64,000 bases of DNA from assembly GCA_044226485.1 (NCBI GenBank), contig JBGAGY010000007.1, forward strand, positions 310,001-374,000. The letters run 5' to 3'. Shown piece by piece: positions 29,562 to 38,596 of the stretch. The stretch comes from UBA6663 sp044226485. GTDB lineage: Bacteria; Chloroflexota; Anaerolineae; Anaerolineales; UBA6663. The stretch's first letter is position 1. Every line of letters starts with the position of its first letter. A program made the translations under genes and the position numbers. The notes under the pieces were generated by a model that was not told where the DNA came from, did not search any database, and was given only the letters and a program-made list of their open reading frames with translations.

Positions 29562-30325
29562 GCGCGCGTGTGGACCTGCTTGGTGTGAAGCTGAACGTGC
29601 TCACGCTGGCGTCGGCCGTGGACGAGATGGACACTGCCATTGCGCGGCGCGAACGCGGCTACGTCTCGACCTGCCCGGTGTACACGGTCATGCTCGGTCA
29701 TGAGCGCGACGATGTGCGAGCCGCTCTCAACGGCGCCACCTGGGCGACAGCCGACGGCGTGCCGGTGATGTGGGCTCAGCGCTGGCTGGGCGGGCGGGGC
29801 GCTGAGCGCGTCTACGGGCCTGACCTCATGCAAGCGCTGTGTGAACGTTCGGCTGAACGCGGCTATCGCCAGTTCTTTCTTGGCGGCGGGCCGGGCGTGG
29901 CCGAGCAGCTCGCCGCGACCCTGCAACGCCGCCACCCTGGTCTTCAGGTCGCGGGTGTGGCCTGCCCGCCGTTTCGGGCGTTGAGCGAGGTTGAAGAAAC
30001 GGCCCTGATCGACTCGATCAATGCCTCCGGTGCCGACATCATCTGGGTCGGGCTGGGCTCGCCCAAGCAGGATCTGTGGATGGCGCGGCTGCGCTCGCGG
30101 CTCGAGGCGCCTTTGCTCGTCGGTGTCGGCGCGGCGTTCGACTTTCACACAGGCCGGATCGCCCAGGCGCCGCGCTGGATGCAGCGCTCCGGCCTGGAGT
30201 GGGCGTTCCGTCTGGTCTCCGAGCCGCGCCGATTGTGGCGCCGCTACCTGATCTACAACCCCAAGTTTGTCCTGAGCCTGGGCGGGATGCTGCTGCGGCG
30301 GGCGTTGAGCCCGGCCAACGGCTAA
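29558..30325 (+). CDS. WecG/TagA/CpsF family glycosyltransferase (GT26)
   Basis: This 255-residue protein has the family signatures: RVDLLGVKLNVLTLASAVDE, the active-site segment WATADGVPVMWAQRWLG, QFFLGGGPGVAEQLA, IIWVGLGSPKQDLWM and GVGAAFDFHTGRIAQAPRWM. GT26 enzymes add ManNAcA, GlcNAc or related sugars to lipid-linked intermediates early in glycan assembly. It overlaps the DUF2029 gene by ATGA and has an AAGGAGG box upstream. Confidence 0.95.
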   Translation: MSARVDLLGVKLNVLTLASAVDEMDTAIARRERGYVSTCPVYTVMLGHERDDVRAALNGATWATADGVPVMWAQRWLGGRGAERVYGPDLMQALCERSAERGYRQFFLGGGPGVAEQLAATLQRRHPGLQVAGVACPPFRALSEVEETALIDSINASGADIIWVGLGSPKQDLWMARLRSRLEAPLLVGVGAAFDFHTGRIAQAPRWMQRSGLEWAFRLVSEPRRLWRRYLIYNPKFVLSLGGMLLRRALSPANG

Positions 30326-30467
30326 GACCAGGCCACGGCACGGCCCTTGCACTTCTCCTGGCGATAGTCGCGCGCGACGACGGCCGCTTCAGTCTGCCGT
30401 CGCAGCGCCGAAACCGTTTGCGACACCGTGACGCCCTTCGTGCGTGACGGCGGGAGTGTGCAGGCGC

Positions 30468-32918
30468 ATGATCGGCGTTCAACGGCGGGTGGTTCAATCT
30501 CAGATCGACTGGCGCTACCTCGGGCGCGAGGCGGGCCTGATCTTGCTCTTTGCCTGGGCGCTGCCCATCGCGGGCGGCATGGACGGCCTGATCTCGTTCC
30601 GTGGGCAGGCGGGCTCGGCGCTCGTGTTCACTGTCGTGGCCGGCGTATGGCTCGCCCAGCGTCTGTGGAAGCGCCGAACGATACCGCTGACCGGGCTCGA
30701 GTGGCCGCTGGTCGGGTTCGTCATCGTGCAGACCGCGTCGACGGCCTTTGCCGCCGCGCCACGTCTGAGCCTGCCGGCCGTCGCCCAGACCCTGGCCTAC
30801 ATCGTCCTGTTCTACCTGGCGCTCGACCTCGCCCGGTCGGGCTGGCCGGCCGAGCTCGTTGAGAAGTGCCTGCTGATCGGCGGCGCGATCATCCTGGCGC
30901 TCGCCAGCCTCGAACTCGTCACCGCCTTCCAGGGCTGGCTAACTATCGCGGACCTGCCCCTCGCGCCGCCGTTCGAGCACAGGCTCTATGCCGTGGTCGG
31001 CGACGCCAACATCCTTGCGGGGTTCACCAACATCCTCTGGCCGATCGCGCTCTCGCGCCTGCTGGCCTCACGCCACACCCTCAACCGGCTCCTGCTCGGA
31101 GGCCTCGTCGTTCTGGCGCTGGTCATCCAGGCCTTCTGTTACTCGCGTGGCGCGACCCTGGCCCTGGCCGTCGCGGCCCTGACCTTCGCCATCGCCTGGG
31201 CGGGCTGGGTCAGCACGACTCTGCGCCAATGGGTCGGACGCGTGTGGAGCTGGCTCGTCGCCAACCCCATCTGGCTCGTCGCCCTGTGTCTGACAGGCGC
31301 CGCCATCGGCGCCGGCCTTGGCTGGCGCCTCCTCGTCTCGCGCAACAGCGCGACCCAGGCGCCCGCCGCCGAGGCGCGCACGACGTTCTGGACCGTGGCG
31401 TTCGACGCCTTTCAATCGCATCCCTGGCTGGGCGTCGGCCCCGGCGCGTTCCCGCAGGCGATGAGCACTTCGGTGTCGACGCCGCCCGAGCACCTCTTCA
31501 TGAACGCGCACAGCCTGATCTTCAACACGCTGGCCGAGACCGGCGGCCTTGGCCTGGCGGCCGGGACTGCGCTCATCGCCGCGTTTGCCTGGGGATTGTG
31601 GCGGTCACGGCGTACGTCGTCCTTTGAAGACCGGGCGCGCTGGGCCGCGACCACGGCCGCCTGGGCCGCCTTCGTGTCGCACGGCTTCGTCGACTATCAC
31701 GTCCGCTACCTCGCGCTCGCCGTTCCGCTGCTGGTGATGGCGGCGCTGAGTTTCGCGGCCCGTGAGCCTGTTGCGGCGCGCCGGCCCGAGCGCGGTTGGC
31801 CGATCTGGGCGCTCGCGCCGGTGGCCCTGCTCGCCGCTGCCTTCAGCGCCTACCAGCTCACCGCGTCGTTCCGCTTCGAGCAGGCGACGCTGGCCGGGCG
31901 CGAGGGTGACTGGGAACGCGCTGCGCAGCGCGCCGATCTGGCTCTCGCCGCTGACCCCGCCTTCAGCCTTTACGCCGCGCAGGCAGGCTATGCCTACGCC
32001 CAGTTGACGCTGGCCGCGCCGAAGGGCTCGGATCTGGCCGCCGGCTATCTCGGCCTGGCCATCCAGCGCTACGTGTCAGCGCTGCAGGCGACGCCGGACA
32101 ATGCCGTCTGGGAAGTGAACCTGGCCGTGCTGCTCGAGCAAGACGGGGACCGCTCGGCCGCGCTCAATCATCTCGAACTGGCCCAGGCCGCAGCGCCGGG
32201 GTGGGGCGCTCCCGCCATGCTGCGCGGCCTGTGGACCGAAGCCGCTGACGAGGTCGAGGCGCGTTCGTCGTTCGCTGACGCGCTCGAACGCGAGCCTTCG
32301 CTCGCGACGGCCGCGCTCTGGCAGTCGACGACGCTGCGACGCGGCGTCCTGGCGCAATGGCAGGCGAATGTCGCGGCCGCAGCATCTCCGCTGGGTGAGC
32401 AGATCCAACACCTGATTGCAGCCGGCCGTCTGCCGGAGGCCCAGCAGCTCGCCGAAACCGCGCACGAGATGAATCCCTCGAGCCCGTGGGTATATCGCTC
32501 GTTGGCCTCGCTGGCGTCGGCTCAAGGCGCGCCGACCCTGGCTGCCCGCTACCTTGAGGCGTCCAACTGGCTTCAGACCGTCGATATGCGTGACCGCGCC
32601 GCGGGAGCGATCCAGTCGGCCGAGCTCGCGTTGAGCGTTGACGACAGACAGAGCGCCGCCGACGCCTACACCCTGGCCTGGGATGCGTCGTCGCAGGTCA
32701 GCCCGTTCGGCTGGGGCTATCTCGGCTACACCCCGACAGCGCACTTCATCTACCAGCGCGATCCCTGGGCGCCTGAGCTCGTGCCGCAGATGCCGCAGCT
32801 CGACTACGACGCCGGCCTGGCCGCCGAGTTCGGCGCGTTGATCAAGGCCGACCCTGACCTCGCGCCGATGACGGCCGATCAACTCGAGCGTCGCGCGACA
32901 GGATCGCTTTCGCCATGA
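30468..32918 (+). CDS. O-antigen ligase-like polymerase with C-terminal TPR domain (copy 2)
   Basis: This protein of about 816 residues has an N-terminal set of some 12 helices. It carries Wzy_C features: AVVGDANILAGFTNILWPIA, VIQAFCYSRGATLALAVAAL, SHPWLGVGPGAFPQAM and MNAHSLIFNTLAETGGLG. A long soluble TPR-like tail from about residue 470 follows (DPAFSLYAAQAGYAYAQLTL). It has the same plan as the protein at 24824 but is clearly diverged. ATG 30468 is chosen; a GTG at 30444 is possible. The 142-nt gap before it holds nothing recognisable. Its stop overlaps the ATG of a small ORF. Confidence 0.88.
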   Translation: MIGVQRRVVQSQIDWRYLGREAGLILLFAWALPIAGGMDGLISFRGQAGSALVFTVVAGVWLAQRLWKRRTIPLTGLEWPLVGFVIVQTASTAFAAAPRLSLPAVAQTLAYIVLFYLALDLARSGWPAELVEKCLLIGGAIILALASLELVTAFQGWLTIADLPLAPPFEHRLYAVVGDANILAGFTNILWPIALSRLLASRHTLNRLLLGGLVVLALVIQAFCYSRGATLALAVAALTFAIAWAGWVSTTLRQWVGRVWSWLVANPIWLVALCLTGAAIGAGLGWRLLVSRNSATQAPAAEARTTFWTVAFDAFQSHPWLGVGPGAFPQAMSTSVSTPPEHLFMNAHSLIFNTLAETGGLGLAAGTALIAAFAWGLWRSRRTSSFEDRARWAATTAAWAAFVSHGFVDYHVRYLALAVPLLVMAALSFAAREPVAARRPERGWPIWALAPVALLAAAFSAYQLTASFRFEQATLAGREGDWERAAQRADLALAADPAFSLYAAQAGYAYAQLTLAAPKGSDLAAGYLGLAIQRYVSALQATPDNAVWEVNLAVLLEQDGDRSAALNHLELAQAAAPGWGAPAMLRGLWTEAADEVEARSSFADALEREPSLATAALWQSTTLRRGVLAQWQANVAAAASPLGEQIQHLIAAGRLPEAQQLAETAHEMNPSSPWVYRSLASLASAQGAPTLAARYLEASNWLQTVDMRDRAAGAIQSAELALSVDDRQSAADAYTLAWDASSQVSPFGWGYLGYTPTAHFIYQRDPWAPELVPQMPQLDYDAGLAAEFGALIKADPDLAPMTADQLERRATGSLSP

Positions 32919-33115
32919 GCAGCGAGCCCGAGCAGCGCCGCACCTGCCTCACGTCACTGAAACTGGCGAGGCCCGTCGAGCCTGTCCTGCTCGGGCGTCG
33001 GGTCGCTGGCCTTTCCGCCCCATTCAACCACCGCCGGACCCTGCCTGCCTGGGACGAGTCATTCGGTGGTACGTATTCGCTGTGCGTAACGCCGGCCGTG
33101 GAGGCCCGATCATGA
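32915..33115 (+). CDS. possible small protein, 66 residues, unknown
   Basis: This ORF begins with an ATGA overlap on the preceding ligase stop and ends with an ATGA overlap on the next gene's start (ATG 33112). That is the coupling style of the surrounding operon at both ends. The product is basic, with no hydrophobic helix and no motif I recognise (it ends CVTPAVEARS). It also contains an inverted repeat (GCCCGAGCAG 32926-32935 with CTGCTCGGGC 32987-32996). It could be a genuine small gene, a decayed remnant or chance. Confidence 0.35.
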   Translation: MSSEPEQRRTCLTSLKLARPVEPVLLGRRVAGLSAPFNHRRTLPAWDESFGGTYSLCVTPAVEARS

Positions 33116-34689
33116 CGACTGTTCCGCTCACGGCGCAGGCCGGGCGAAGCTTGAGGCTCTCGGAGGCCTGGGTGCCGTGGCTCTTGTTCGCAGCGGCGGG
33201 GCTGGCTCTGGCGTTCTTCATCGCGATGTCGTGGAGCACGGGCTATATCGGCTTTCCGCTCGATGACGGTTGGATCCATCAGACCTACGCGCGCAACATC
33301 GCTCAGCGTGGCGAGTTCTCATTCGTTCCAGGCGTCCCCAGCGCGGGTTCGACGGCGCCGCTGTGGTCGCTGGCGCTCGCACTCGGACAGTTCGTGCGCG
33401 CCGAACCCAGGGTCTGGTCTTATGCGCTCGGGCTCGGGTCGCTCATCGCCTGCGCGGGCCTGGTCTTCGCTCAGGCGCGTCGCTGGCTGCAGGACCGGTG
33501 GGTCTGGGCTCTGATTGCCGGGCTCGTCGTCGCGCTCGAGTGGCACCTCGTCTGGGCCGCGGCCTCGGGGATGGAGACGTTGTTCTTCGCCGCGCTCGCC
33601 CTGGCCGCGCTGACCGTCTCGCCGCGGCGGTCCGGTTGGCTCGGCCTGTTGACCGGCCTGAGCATCGCCACCCGGCCCGATGGCTGGCTGCTCGTGCCGT
33701 TCGTCCTGGCACGCGTCGCGGCGCCGGCGGTGTTCGATGACAACGGACGCCTGCGGCTCGATCGCTGGCGCAACGCGCTCCCGGCGGTAGTTCGCTTCGG
33801 CCTGATCCTGGCCGTGAGCGTCGCGCCGTATCTGGCGCTCAATTGGAGCCTCAACGGATCGATCTTTCCGAACACCATGGCGGCCAAGGCCGTCGAGCAA
33901 GCCTTCCTGTTCGAGCTACCCCTGTTCGAACGGTTCTTCTGGCACTGCAGTTATTTGCCCGGTTGCGAGCCGGGTCCGCTGCTGCAGCCCTGGGTGGGCG
34001 GACAGGCCCTGCTGGTCCCCGGGCTGATCGCGTTCATCGTCAAGCGCGTGCGACGGCGCGCCTGGGTCGAACTTGCCGCGCCGCTCTGGGCGCTGACTCT
34101 GCTGTGCGCGTACGCGTACCGTCTGCCCATCATCTATCAGCACGGACGGTATCAGATTCCGGCCATCCCCGAGTTGTTGCTGGCCTCGGTCGTCGGCCTG
34201 GCTGAGATGGTTCGCATGGACAGCCCGCGCCTGATTCCGCGAGTGCTCAGCCGCATCTGGGTCGTCGCCAGCCTGACCAGCATCGCCAGTTTCTTGCTGA
34301 TCGGGGCAAGCACTTACGCGCGCGACGTGGCGTTCATCGAGACCGAGATGGTCGCCGGCGCTTACTGGGTGCGCGACCACACGCCGCCCGACGCCGTCGT
34401 CGCCTCGCACGACATCGGCGCGCTCGGCTATTTCAGCGGGCGACGCGTGCGCGACCTCGCCGGATTGATCGATCCCGAGATCATCCCGTATCTCACCGAT
34501 GAAGATCGTCTCGCGCAGTGGCTTGACGAGGTCGGCGTCACCTACGTGATGACCATGCAGCGCTTCACGCCCAAGATCGTGGCCGAGCATCCCGACGACG
34601 TCGTCTACACGAGCCCCTATTCCGTATCGACGTCGATCGGCTACGACAAGACCGTGATCCTGCAATGGGGAAGGGACTCGGCCCCATGA
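33112..34689 (+). CDS. GT-C-like polytopic membrane glycosyltransferase (putative)
   Basis: This 525-residue protein has about ten helices. The first external loop contains the acidic pair in FPLDDGWIHQTYARNIA, the position and type of the catalytic DD/DE motif of GT-C mannosyltransferase-like proteins. GSTAPLWSLALAL and SIATRPDGWLLVPFVL are further conserved-looking segments. A C-terminal soluble part has AVVASHDIGALGYFSGRRVR. It probably uses a polyprenyl-linked sugar at the outer face. Its ATG overlaps the small ORF stop and its stop overlaps the next gene. Confidence 0.75.
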   Translation: MTTVPLTAQAGRSLRLSEAWVPWLLFAAAGLALAFFIAMSWSTGYIGFPLDDGWIHQTYARNIAQRGEFSFVPGVPSAGSTAPLWSLALALGQFVRAEPRVWSYALGLGSLIACAGLVFAQARRWLQDRWVWALIAGLVVALEWHLVWAAASGMETLFFAALALAALTVSPRRSGWLGLLTGLSIATRPDGWLLVPFVLARVAAPAVFDDNGRLRLDRWRNALPAVVRFGLILAVSVAPYLALNWSLNGSIFPNTMAAKAVEQAFLFELPLFERFFWHCSYLPGCEPGPLLQPWVGGQALLVPGLIAFIVKRVRRRAWVELAAPLWALTLLCAYAYRLPIIYQHGRYQIPAIPELLLASVVGLAEMVRMDSPRLIPRVLSRIWVVASLTSIASFLLIGASTYARDVAFIETEMVAGAYWVRDHTPPDAVVASHDIGALGYFSGRRVRDLAGLIDPEIIPYLTDEDRLAQWLDEVGVTYVMTMQRFTPKIVAEHPDDVVYTSPYSVSTSIGYDKTVILQWGRDSAP

Positions 34690-36404
34690 TCTCGACGCAG
34701 GTCGCGGGCCGTGTGATCGAGCGACCCGCTGCACGCTTTGGTTGGGGCTCCGGCCTGATCCTGGTCGTCCTGGCCTTCTGCCTCAACCTCGGCGTCGCGC
34801 TGCAGACCACGACGCCACCGGTGATGGACTCGTACGAGTACTTCAACGGCGCGTGGTCGCTGGCCACAGGCTCGGGTCTACAGGCGCCGTACCTGTGGAA
34901 TTACCTGTCTGACGTTCAGAGTTTGCCGGCGCCGAGCTTCACCTATTGGATGCCATTGCCGGCTCTGCTGGCCGCGCCCTTCATCTGGCTTGGCGGTCCG
35001 AGCGGCGCGGTTCCGGCCGCGCAGCCCGCGTTGTGGGCCTGGGGGGCCGTGCCGATGTCGCTGCTGGGGGCGCTCGTGCCGGTCATCGCCGCGCTCGTCG
35101 CGTGGAGGGCTTCGCGGCGAGCCGGCCTCGCCTGGCTGGCCGGCGGCCTGACGCTCGGCACCGGCCTGTATCTGATCCGCTGGTCGAACGTCGACTCCTA
35201 CGCGCCTTTCGCGGCGGCGACGGCCGGCGCTTTCTGCTTCACGGCGCTCGGTGCCGAGTCACACAAGCGGCGCTGGGCGGTGGCGGCCGGCATGGCCGCC
35301 GGGCTCGCGCACCTCGCGCGCGCCGATGGCCTGCTCGTGCCGCTCACGATCGCGCTGTGGGCGCTTGTTGGCGTGGTCTCAGGCGCGTCTGGAGACCGCA
35401 GACCGCAGACGTCGGACCGCAATCTTGAGGGCGAAGATCCGGGTCGGCGACCTGAAGGTCCGCGGTCCACGGTTCGCCGTCCGCGGTCTGCCTCAGTTCG
35501 CTGGCTTGGCCTTTTCATCGCCGCGTACGCGGTCACGCTCAGCCCGTGGTTGATCCGCAACCTGTGGGTCATGGGCAGCCCGCTCGGCCTCGGCGGCACA
35601 CGCACGCTCTGGATGCTGTCGTACGACGAGTTGTTCAGCCTCGATCCGGGTCGACTGACGGCGGCCCGCTACTTCGCCTCGGACCTCGGCGTCCAGATGT
35701 CTGCCAAGCTTGAAGCCCTCCTCGGCAATCTGGCGACGTTGTGGGTGGCGCAGGGCCAGGTGCTCGCGCTGCCGGCGGCGCTCGGCGCGGCCTGCTTGTG
35801 GCGCCGCAAGCCGTTGACCCAACTTGTCGTCCTGTACGGCGTCTTCGCACTGGTAGCGCTGTCGCTGGCGTTCACGTATCCGGGGCCGCGCGGCGCCTTC
35901 CTGCACTCGGGTGGAGCGCTCGTGCCCTTTATCGGCGCGGGGGCGGCGCTCGGCGCGGAGCGGCTCGTGGCCTGGGCGGCGGTGCGGCGACGCTGGTCGG
36001 CGTCGGCCGGGCCTGTGTTGCTGGGCGGCTTCCTGGTGCTGCACCTGTCGGCCGGAGCGGCGCTGGCGGCGGGTCGGCCGCTGGGTGACACCCTGACGCC
36101 GATCGCGGCGTATCTCCGGGCCGATGCGCTGCTGCCCGCCGGGGCCGGGGCGGCCGTCGTCAACCCGCCGGCGTTCTTCTTCCACACCGGCCGGTCGGCC
36201 ATCGTCATCCCCGATGGCCCGGCCGACGATCTGGGGACGGCGCTGGACCGGTACGGCCTTTCGTACGCCATCGTCGACGCCAACCATCCGGCCGCCCTCG
36301 ACGCGCTGTACGCAGCACCCGAGGCCGCCGCTGGCTTCCGGGTTATGGCGGATCTGAGCCAGTCGGGCGAACCGGCCATCTGGCTCCTGGAGCGCCGGCC
36401 ATGA
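34686..36404 (+). CDS. GT-C-like polytopic membrane protein carrying an in-frame repeat insertion
   Basis: This 572-residue protein has the GT-C layout: helix 1, then an acidic/aromatic external loop (PPVMDSYEYFNGAWSLATGS), about ten helices and a soluble C-terminal portion (VIPDGPADDLGTALDRYGLS). Residues about 237-269 (nt 35394-35491) are encoded by a family C word palindrome. The peptide there is Arg/Pro-rich, unlike the rest, and lies in a loop between two helices. ATG 34686 forms ATGA with the preceding stop. It is the last gene of the exopolysaccharide run. Confidence 0.75.
   Translation: MISTQVAGRVIERPAARFGWGSGLILVVLAFCLNLGVALQTTTPPVMDSYEYFNGAWSLATGSGLQAPYLWNYLSDVQSLPAPSFTYWMPLPALLAAPFIWLGGPSGAVPAAQPALWAWGAVPMSLLGALVPVIAALVAWRASRRAGLAWLAGGLTLGTGLYLIRWSNVDSYAPFAAATAGAFCFTALGAESHKRRWAVAAGMAAGLAHLARADGLLVPLTIALWALVGVVSGASGDRRPQTSDRNLEGEDPGRRPEGPRSTVRRPRSASVRWLGLFIAAYAVTLSPWLIRNLWVMGSPLGLGGTRTLWMLSYDELFSLDPGRLTAARYFASDLGVQMSAKLEALLGNLATLWVAQGQVLALPAALGAACLWRRKPLTQLVVLYGVFALVALSLAFTYPGPRGAFLHSGGALVPFIGAGAALGAERLVAWAAVRRRWSASAGPVLLGGFLVLHLSAGAALAAGRPLGDTLTPIAAYLRADALLPAGAGAAVVNPPAFFFHTGRSAIVIPDGPADDLGTALDRYGLSYAIVDANHPAALDALYAAPEAAAGFRVMADLSQSGEPAIWLLERRP
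35394..35491. repeat. word palindrome family C inside a coding region
   Basis: GACCGCAGACCGCAGAC and similar words (35394-35420) are matched by complementary words GCGGTCCACGG and CCGCGGTCTGCC (about 35461-35491). The reading frame of the membrane protein passes through with no stop and resumes normal helix-coding sequence on both sides. Confidence 0.85.
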
Positions 36405-36532
36405 GGCCCCAGAGCCATGGTCGGCGCAGGCGCGGCGACGGCGGCCCAGACCCACGGAGCCCCCGGTTTTCGTCGTTCTGGCCAATGGCGAACGGAGTCG
36501 CCGCGAAAACGCGGGAATTAAGCGGATTTTTG

Positions 36533-36569
36533 TTTGGAGGCGCGTGGGGCGTCAGGTATACTCCACGCG
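36533..36569 (+). promoter_or_regulatory. promoter and inverted repeat before the response regulator
   Basis: TTTGGA (36533-36538) and TATACT (36557-36562) are spaced 18 bp apart. The inverted repeat CGCGTGG (36541-36547) and CCACGCG (36563-36569) brackets the -10 box, which is a plausible operator. The start codon is at 36596. Confidence 0.6.
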
Positions 36570-36595
36570 GGGCACTTTAAGTCAAGGAAGCACGT

Positions 36596-37303
36596 ATGAA
36601 GACGATCTCGGTCATGGTCATTGACGATCATCCCCTCTTCCGACAGGGGCTGCGAAATGTGTTGCAGGGGGAGCCGGATCTGTCCGTGTTGGGCGAGGCC
36701 GGCGACGGTCAGGAGGCACTGACCGCCATCCGGCGCGATCGGCCGGACGTGGCGCTGCTGGACATCAACCTGCCGGAGCTCAACGGCCTGCAGGTGGTGC
36801 GCCAGATTCAGGCGGAACGCTTGCCCACGCGGGTCATCATGCTCACCGCCTATCACGACCTGGAACAAGAATTGCACTCTTTCCGGGCAGGAAGCGCCGC
36901 TTACTGCCCGAAAGACGTCACGCCGGCCCGGCTGGTCGGTGTGATCCGGCAGGTGGCGGCCGGGCATTATGTCGTTGGGGAGCGCACTCTTGACGAGGCC
37001 GGCCTGAAGCAGTGGCTCGACGCCGGCGTCGAAAAAGCGGCCCGCAGTTTCGTGGCCGACGCGCGTGAGGCGTTCACACCGCTCTCGCCGCGCGAGATGG
37101 AGATCCTGGAGTACGTGACCCGCGGCCTCAGCAACAAGGAGATCGCCTACAAGCTGGGGATCAGCCACCAGACCGTCAAGAACCACATGACGGCCATCCT
37201 GCAGAAGCTCGACGTCGAGGACCGAACCCAGGCCGCCATCTACGCGGTCAAACATGGATGGGTTCGACTGCAGGAAAACGACGGCAAGCCCGATATCAAG
37301 TAA
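36596..37303 (+). CDS. NarL/DegU-type response regulator
   Basis: This 235-residue DNA-binding regulator has an N-terminal receiver with the acidic pocket VIDDHPLF, phosphoacceptor Asp56 in VALLDINLPELNG, and the conserved Lys in YCPKDVTPARL. A C-terminal LuxR-type helix-turn-helix follows (LSPREMEILEYVTRGLSNKE, then ISHQTVKNHMTAIL). It is followed by a DegS-like kinase, its likely partner, and then by the Tad locus, which it may control (inference). Confidence 0.95.
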   Translation: MKTISVMVIDDHPLFRQGLRNVLQGEPDLSVLGEAGDGQEALTAIRRDRPDVALLDINLPELNGLQVVRQIQAERLPTRVIMLTAYHDLEQELHSFRAGSAAYCPKDVTPARLVGVIRQVAAGHYVVGERTLDEAGLKQWLDAGVEKAARSFVADAREAFTPLSPREMEILEYVTRGLSNKEIAYKLGISHQTVKNHMTAILQKLDVEDRTQAAIYAVKHGWVRLQENDGKPDIK

Positions 37304-37362
37304 AGGCGCACAGCGCTGAATAAGAGATCAGGCGACAGGGATTTACGCGACGTTTACGGCAC

Positions 37363-37380
37363 TATGTCAATTTTGACATA
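37363..37380 (+). promoter_or_regulatory. perfect palindrome upstream of the sensor kinase
   Basis: TATGTCAA and TTGACATA (37363-37380) form a perfect 8-bp inverted repeat with 2 nt between arms. It is AT-rich in a GC-rich context, 41 nt before ATG 37421. The right arm contains a consensus -35 TTGACA, but no good -10 follows at 17 bp. It is a candidate operator, possibly for the neighbouring regulator. Confidence 0.5.
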
Positions 37381-37420
37381 TCAGCCCGCTCAGATACCGA
37401 GCCGATGAGGTGAGACCGAT

Positions 37421-38470
37421 ATGATGAATGCGACCTCGCTCACGATTGAAGACATCCAGCAGGACGTCGACAGCGAGCTGGAGAACATCCAGCGCGAGCT
37501 GAAGGACATCAGCCAGCTGGTCAGCCAGAGCCGGGTCGAGGTCGACAAGCTCGCCCAGCGCAATGCCCAGATCGCGGGCCAGATGCGCGCGCTCAACGCC
37601 AACCTCGAGAACACGCCGCGGACCGACATCAAGGCGCTGTATGACAACGCCCAGGACGCGCAGCAGCGCCTTTTCTCGATGCGCGGCCAGCTCGAGAAGC
37701 TGCAGTCAGATCAGGCCAGCCTCGAGCGCCTCGGCCGGCAGCTCACGTCGCTGCGCGGCGCGCTCGACACCTGGATCACCCAGCGCGCTGGCAAGAACAG
37801 CATGGGCATGAACGGCCAGCTCGTCCTCTCGCGCGTGATCGAAGCCCAGGAGGGCGAGCGGTTGCGCCTGTCGCGGCAGCTGCACGACGAGCCGGCTCAG
37901 GCTCTTTCGAACTTCGTGCTGCAAAGCGAGATCGCGATGCGGCTCTTCGAGAAGGATCCAAACCTGGCCCGCACCGAGCTGGCGAGCATGAAGACGGCGG
38001 CGAACTCGACGCTGCAGAAGATCCGCAACTTCATCTTCGATCTGCGGCCGATGATGCTCGACGACCTGGGCCTCGTGCCGACGGTCAAGCGCTACGTCGA
38101 CGCCTTCAAAGAGAAGACCGGCATCCCGACCACGCTCCAGCTCTCGGGAACCGAGCGCAGGCTCGAGTCGATCCGCGAGGTCATGCTCTTCCGCGGGCTT
38201 CAGGAACTGCTCAGCAACGCCCGCAATCACGCGCAGGCGACGGCGATCACCGTCGATTTCGACATCGATGACTATCGGGCGCGCGTGCAGGTGGAAGACA
38301 ACGGCATGGGCTTCGACCCGGAGACCGCGCTCAGCAACGAGAGCCGCGCGATCGGCCTGGCGGCCTTGAAGGAGCGCCTCGAGGTGCTCGGAGGCAGTCT
38401 GACCGTCGACAGCCAGATCGGGCAGGGGGCCCGTGTGGCGATGGAGTTGCCCATCGGCGAAACCCGTTGA
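37421..38470 (+). CDS. cytoplasmic DegS-like sensor histidine kinase
   Basis: This 349-residue kinase has no membrane helix. Residues 8-120 are a long predicted coiled coil, as in DegS-type soluble sensors. The HisKA_3 phosphorylation site is His155 in RLSRQLHDEPAQALSNF. The ATPase domain has the N-box ELLSNARNHAQA, and then VEDNGMGFDPE and GLAALKERLEVLGGSL. It would phosphorylate the response regulator encoded just upstream. The input signal is unknown. Confidence 0.93.
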   Translation: MMNATSLTIEDIQQDVDSELENIQRELKDISQLVSQSRVEVDKLAQRNAQIAGQMRALNANLENTPRTDIKALYDNAQDAQQRLFSMRGQLEKLQSDQASLERLGRQLTSLRGALDTWITQRAGKNSMGMNGQLVLSRVIEAQEGERLRLSRQLHDEPAQALSNFVLQSEIAMRLFEKDPNLARTELASMKTAANSTLQKIRNFIFDLRPMMLDDLGLVPTVKRYVDAFKEKTGIPTTLQLSGTERRLESIREVMLFRGLQELLSNARNHAQATAITVDFDIDDYRARVQVEDNGMGFDPETALSNESRAIGLAALKERLEVLGGSLTVDSQIGQGARVAMELPIGETR

Positions 38471-38596
38471 GTGCCCGGTTTGAAACATAACCTAACGCAC
38501 TCCAACACAGGCTAACGTAAATCGAACGTTACTCTCCCCTAAACTTTTCAATGCGGGCCTCGGATAGAGGCCGGACGCAGCAGTGCAGGAGGCATT

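Noticed and set aside
38471..38596. Cyclic di-GMP (GEMM) riboswitch before cpaB
   Set aside because: The gap has a small stem-loop but lacks the conserved GEMM core sequences that I would expect.
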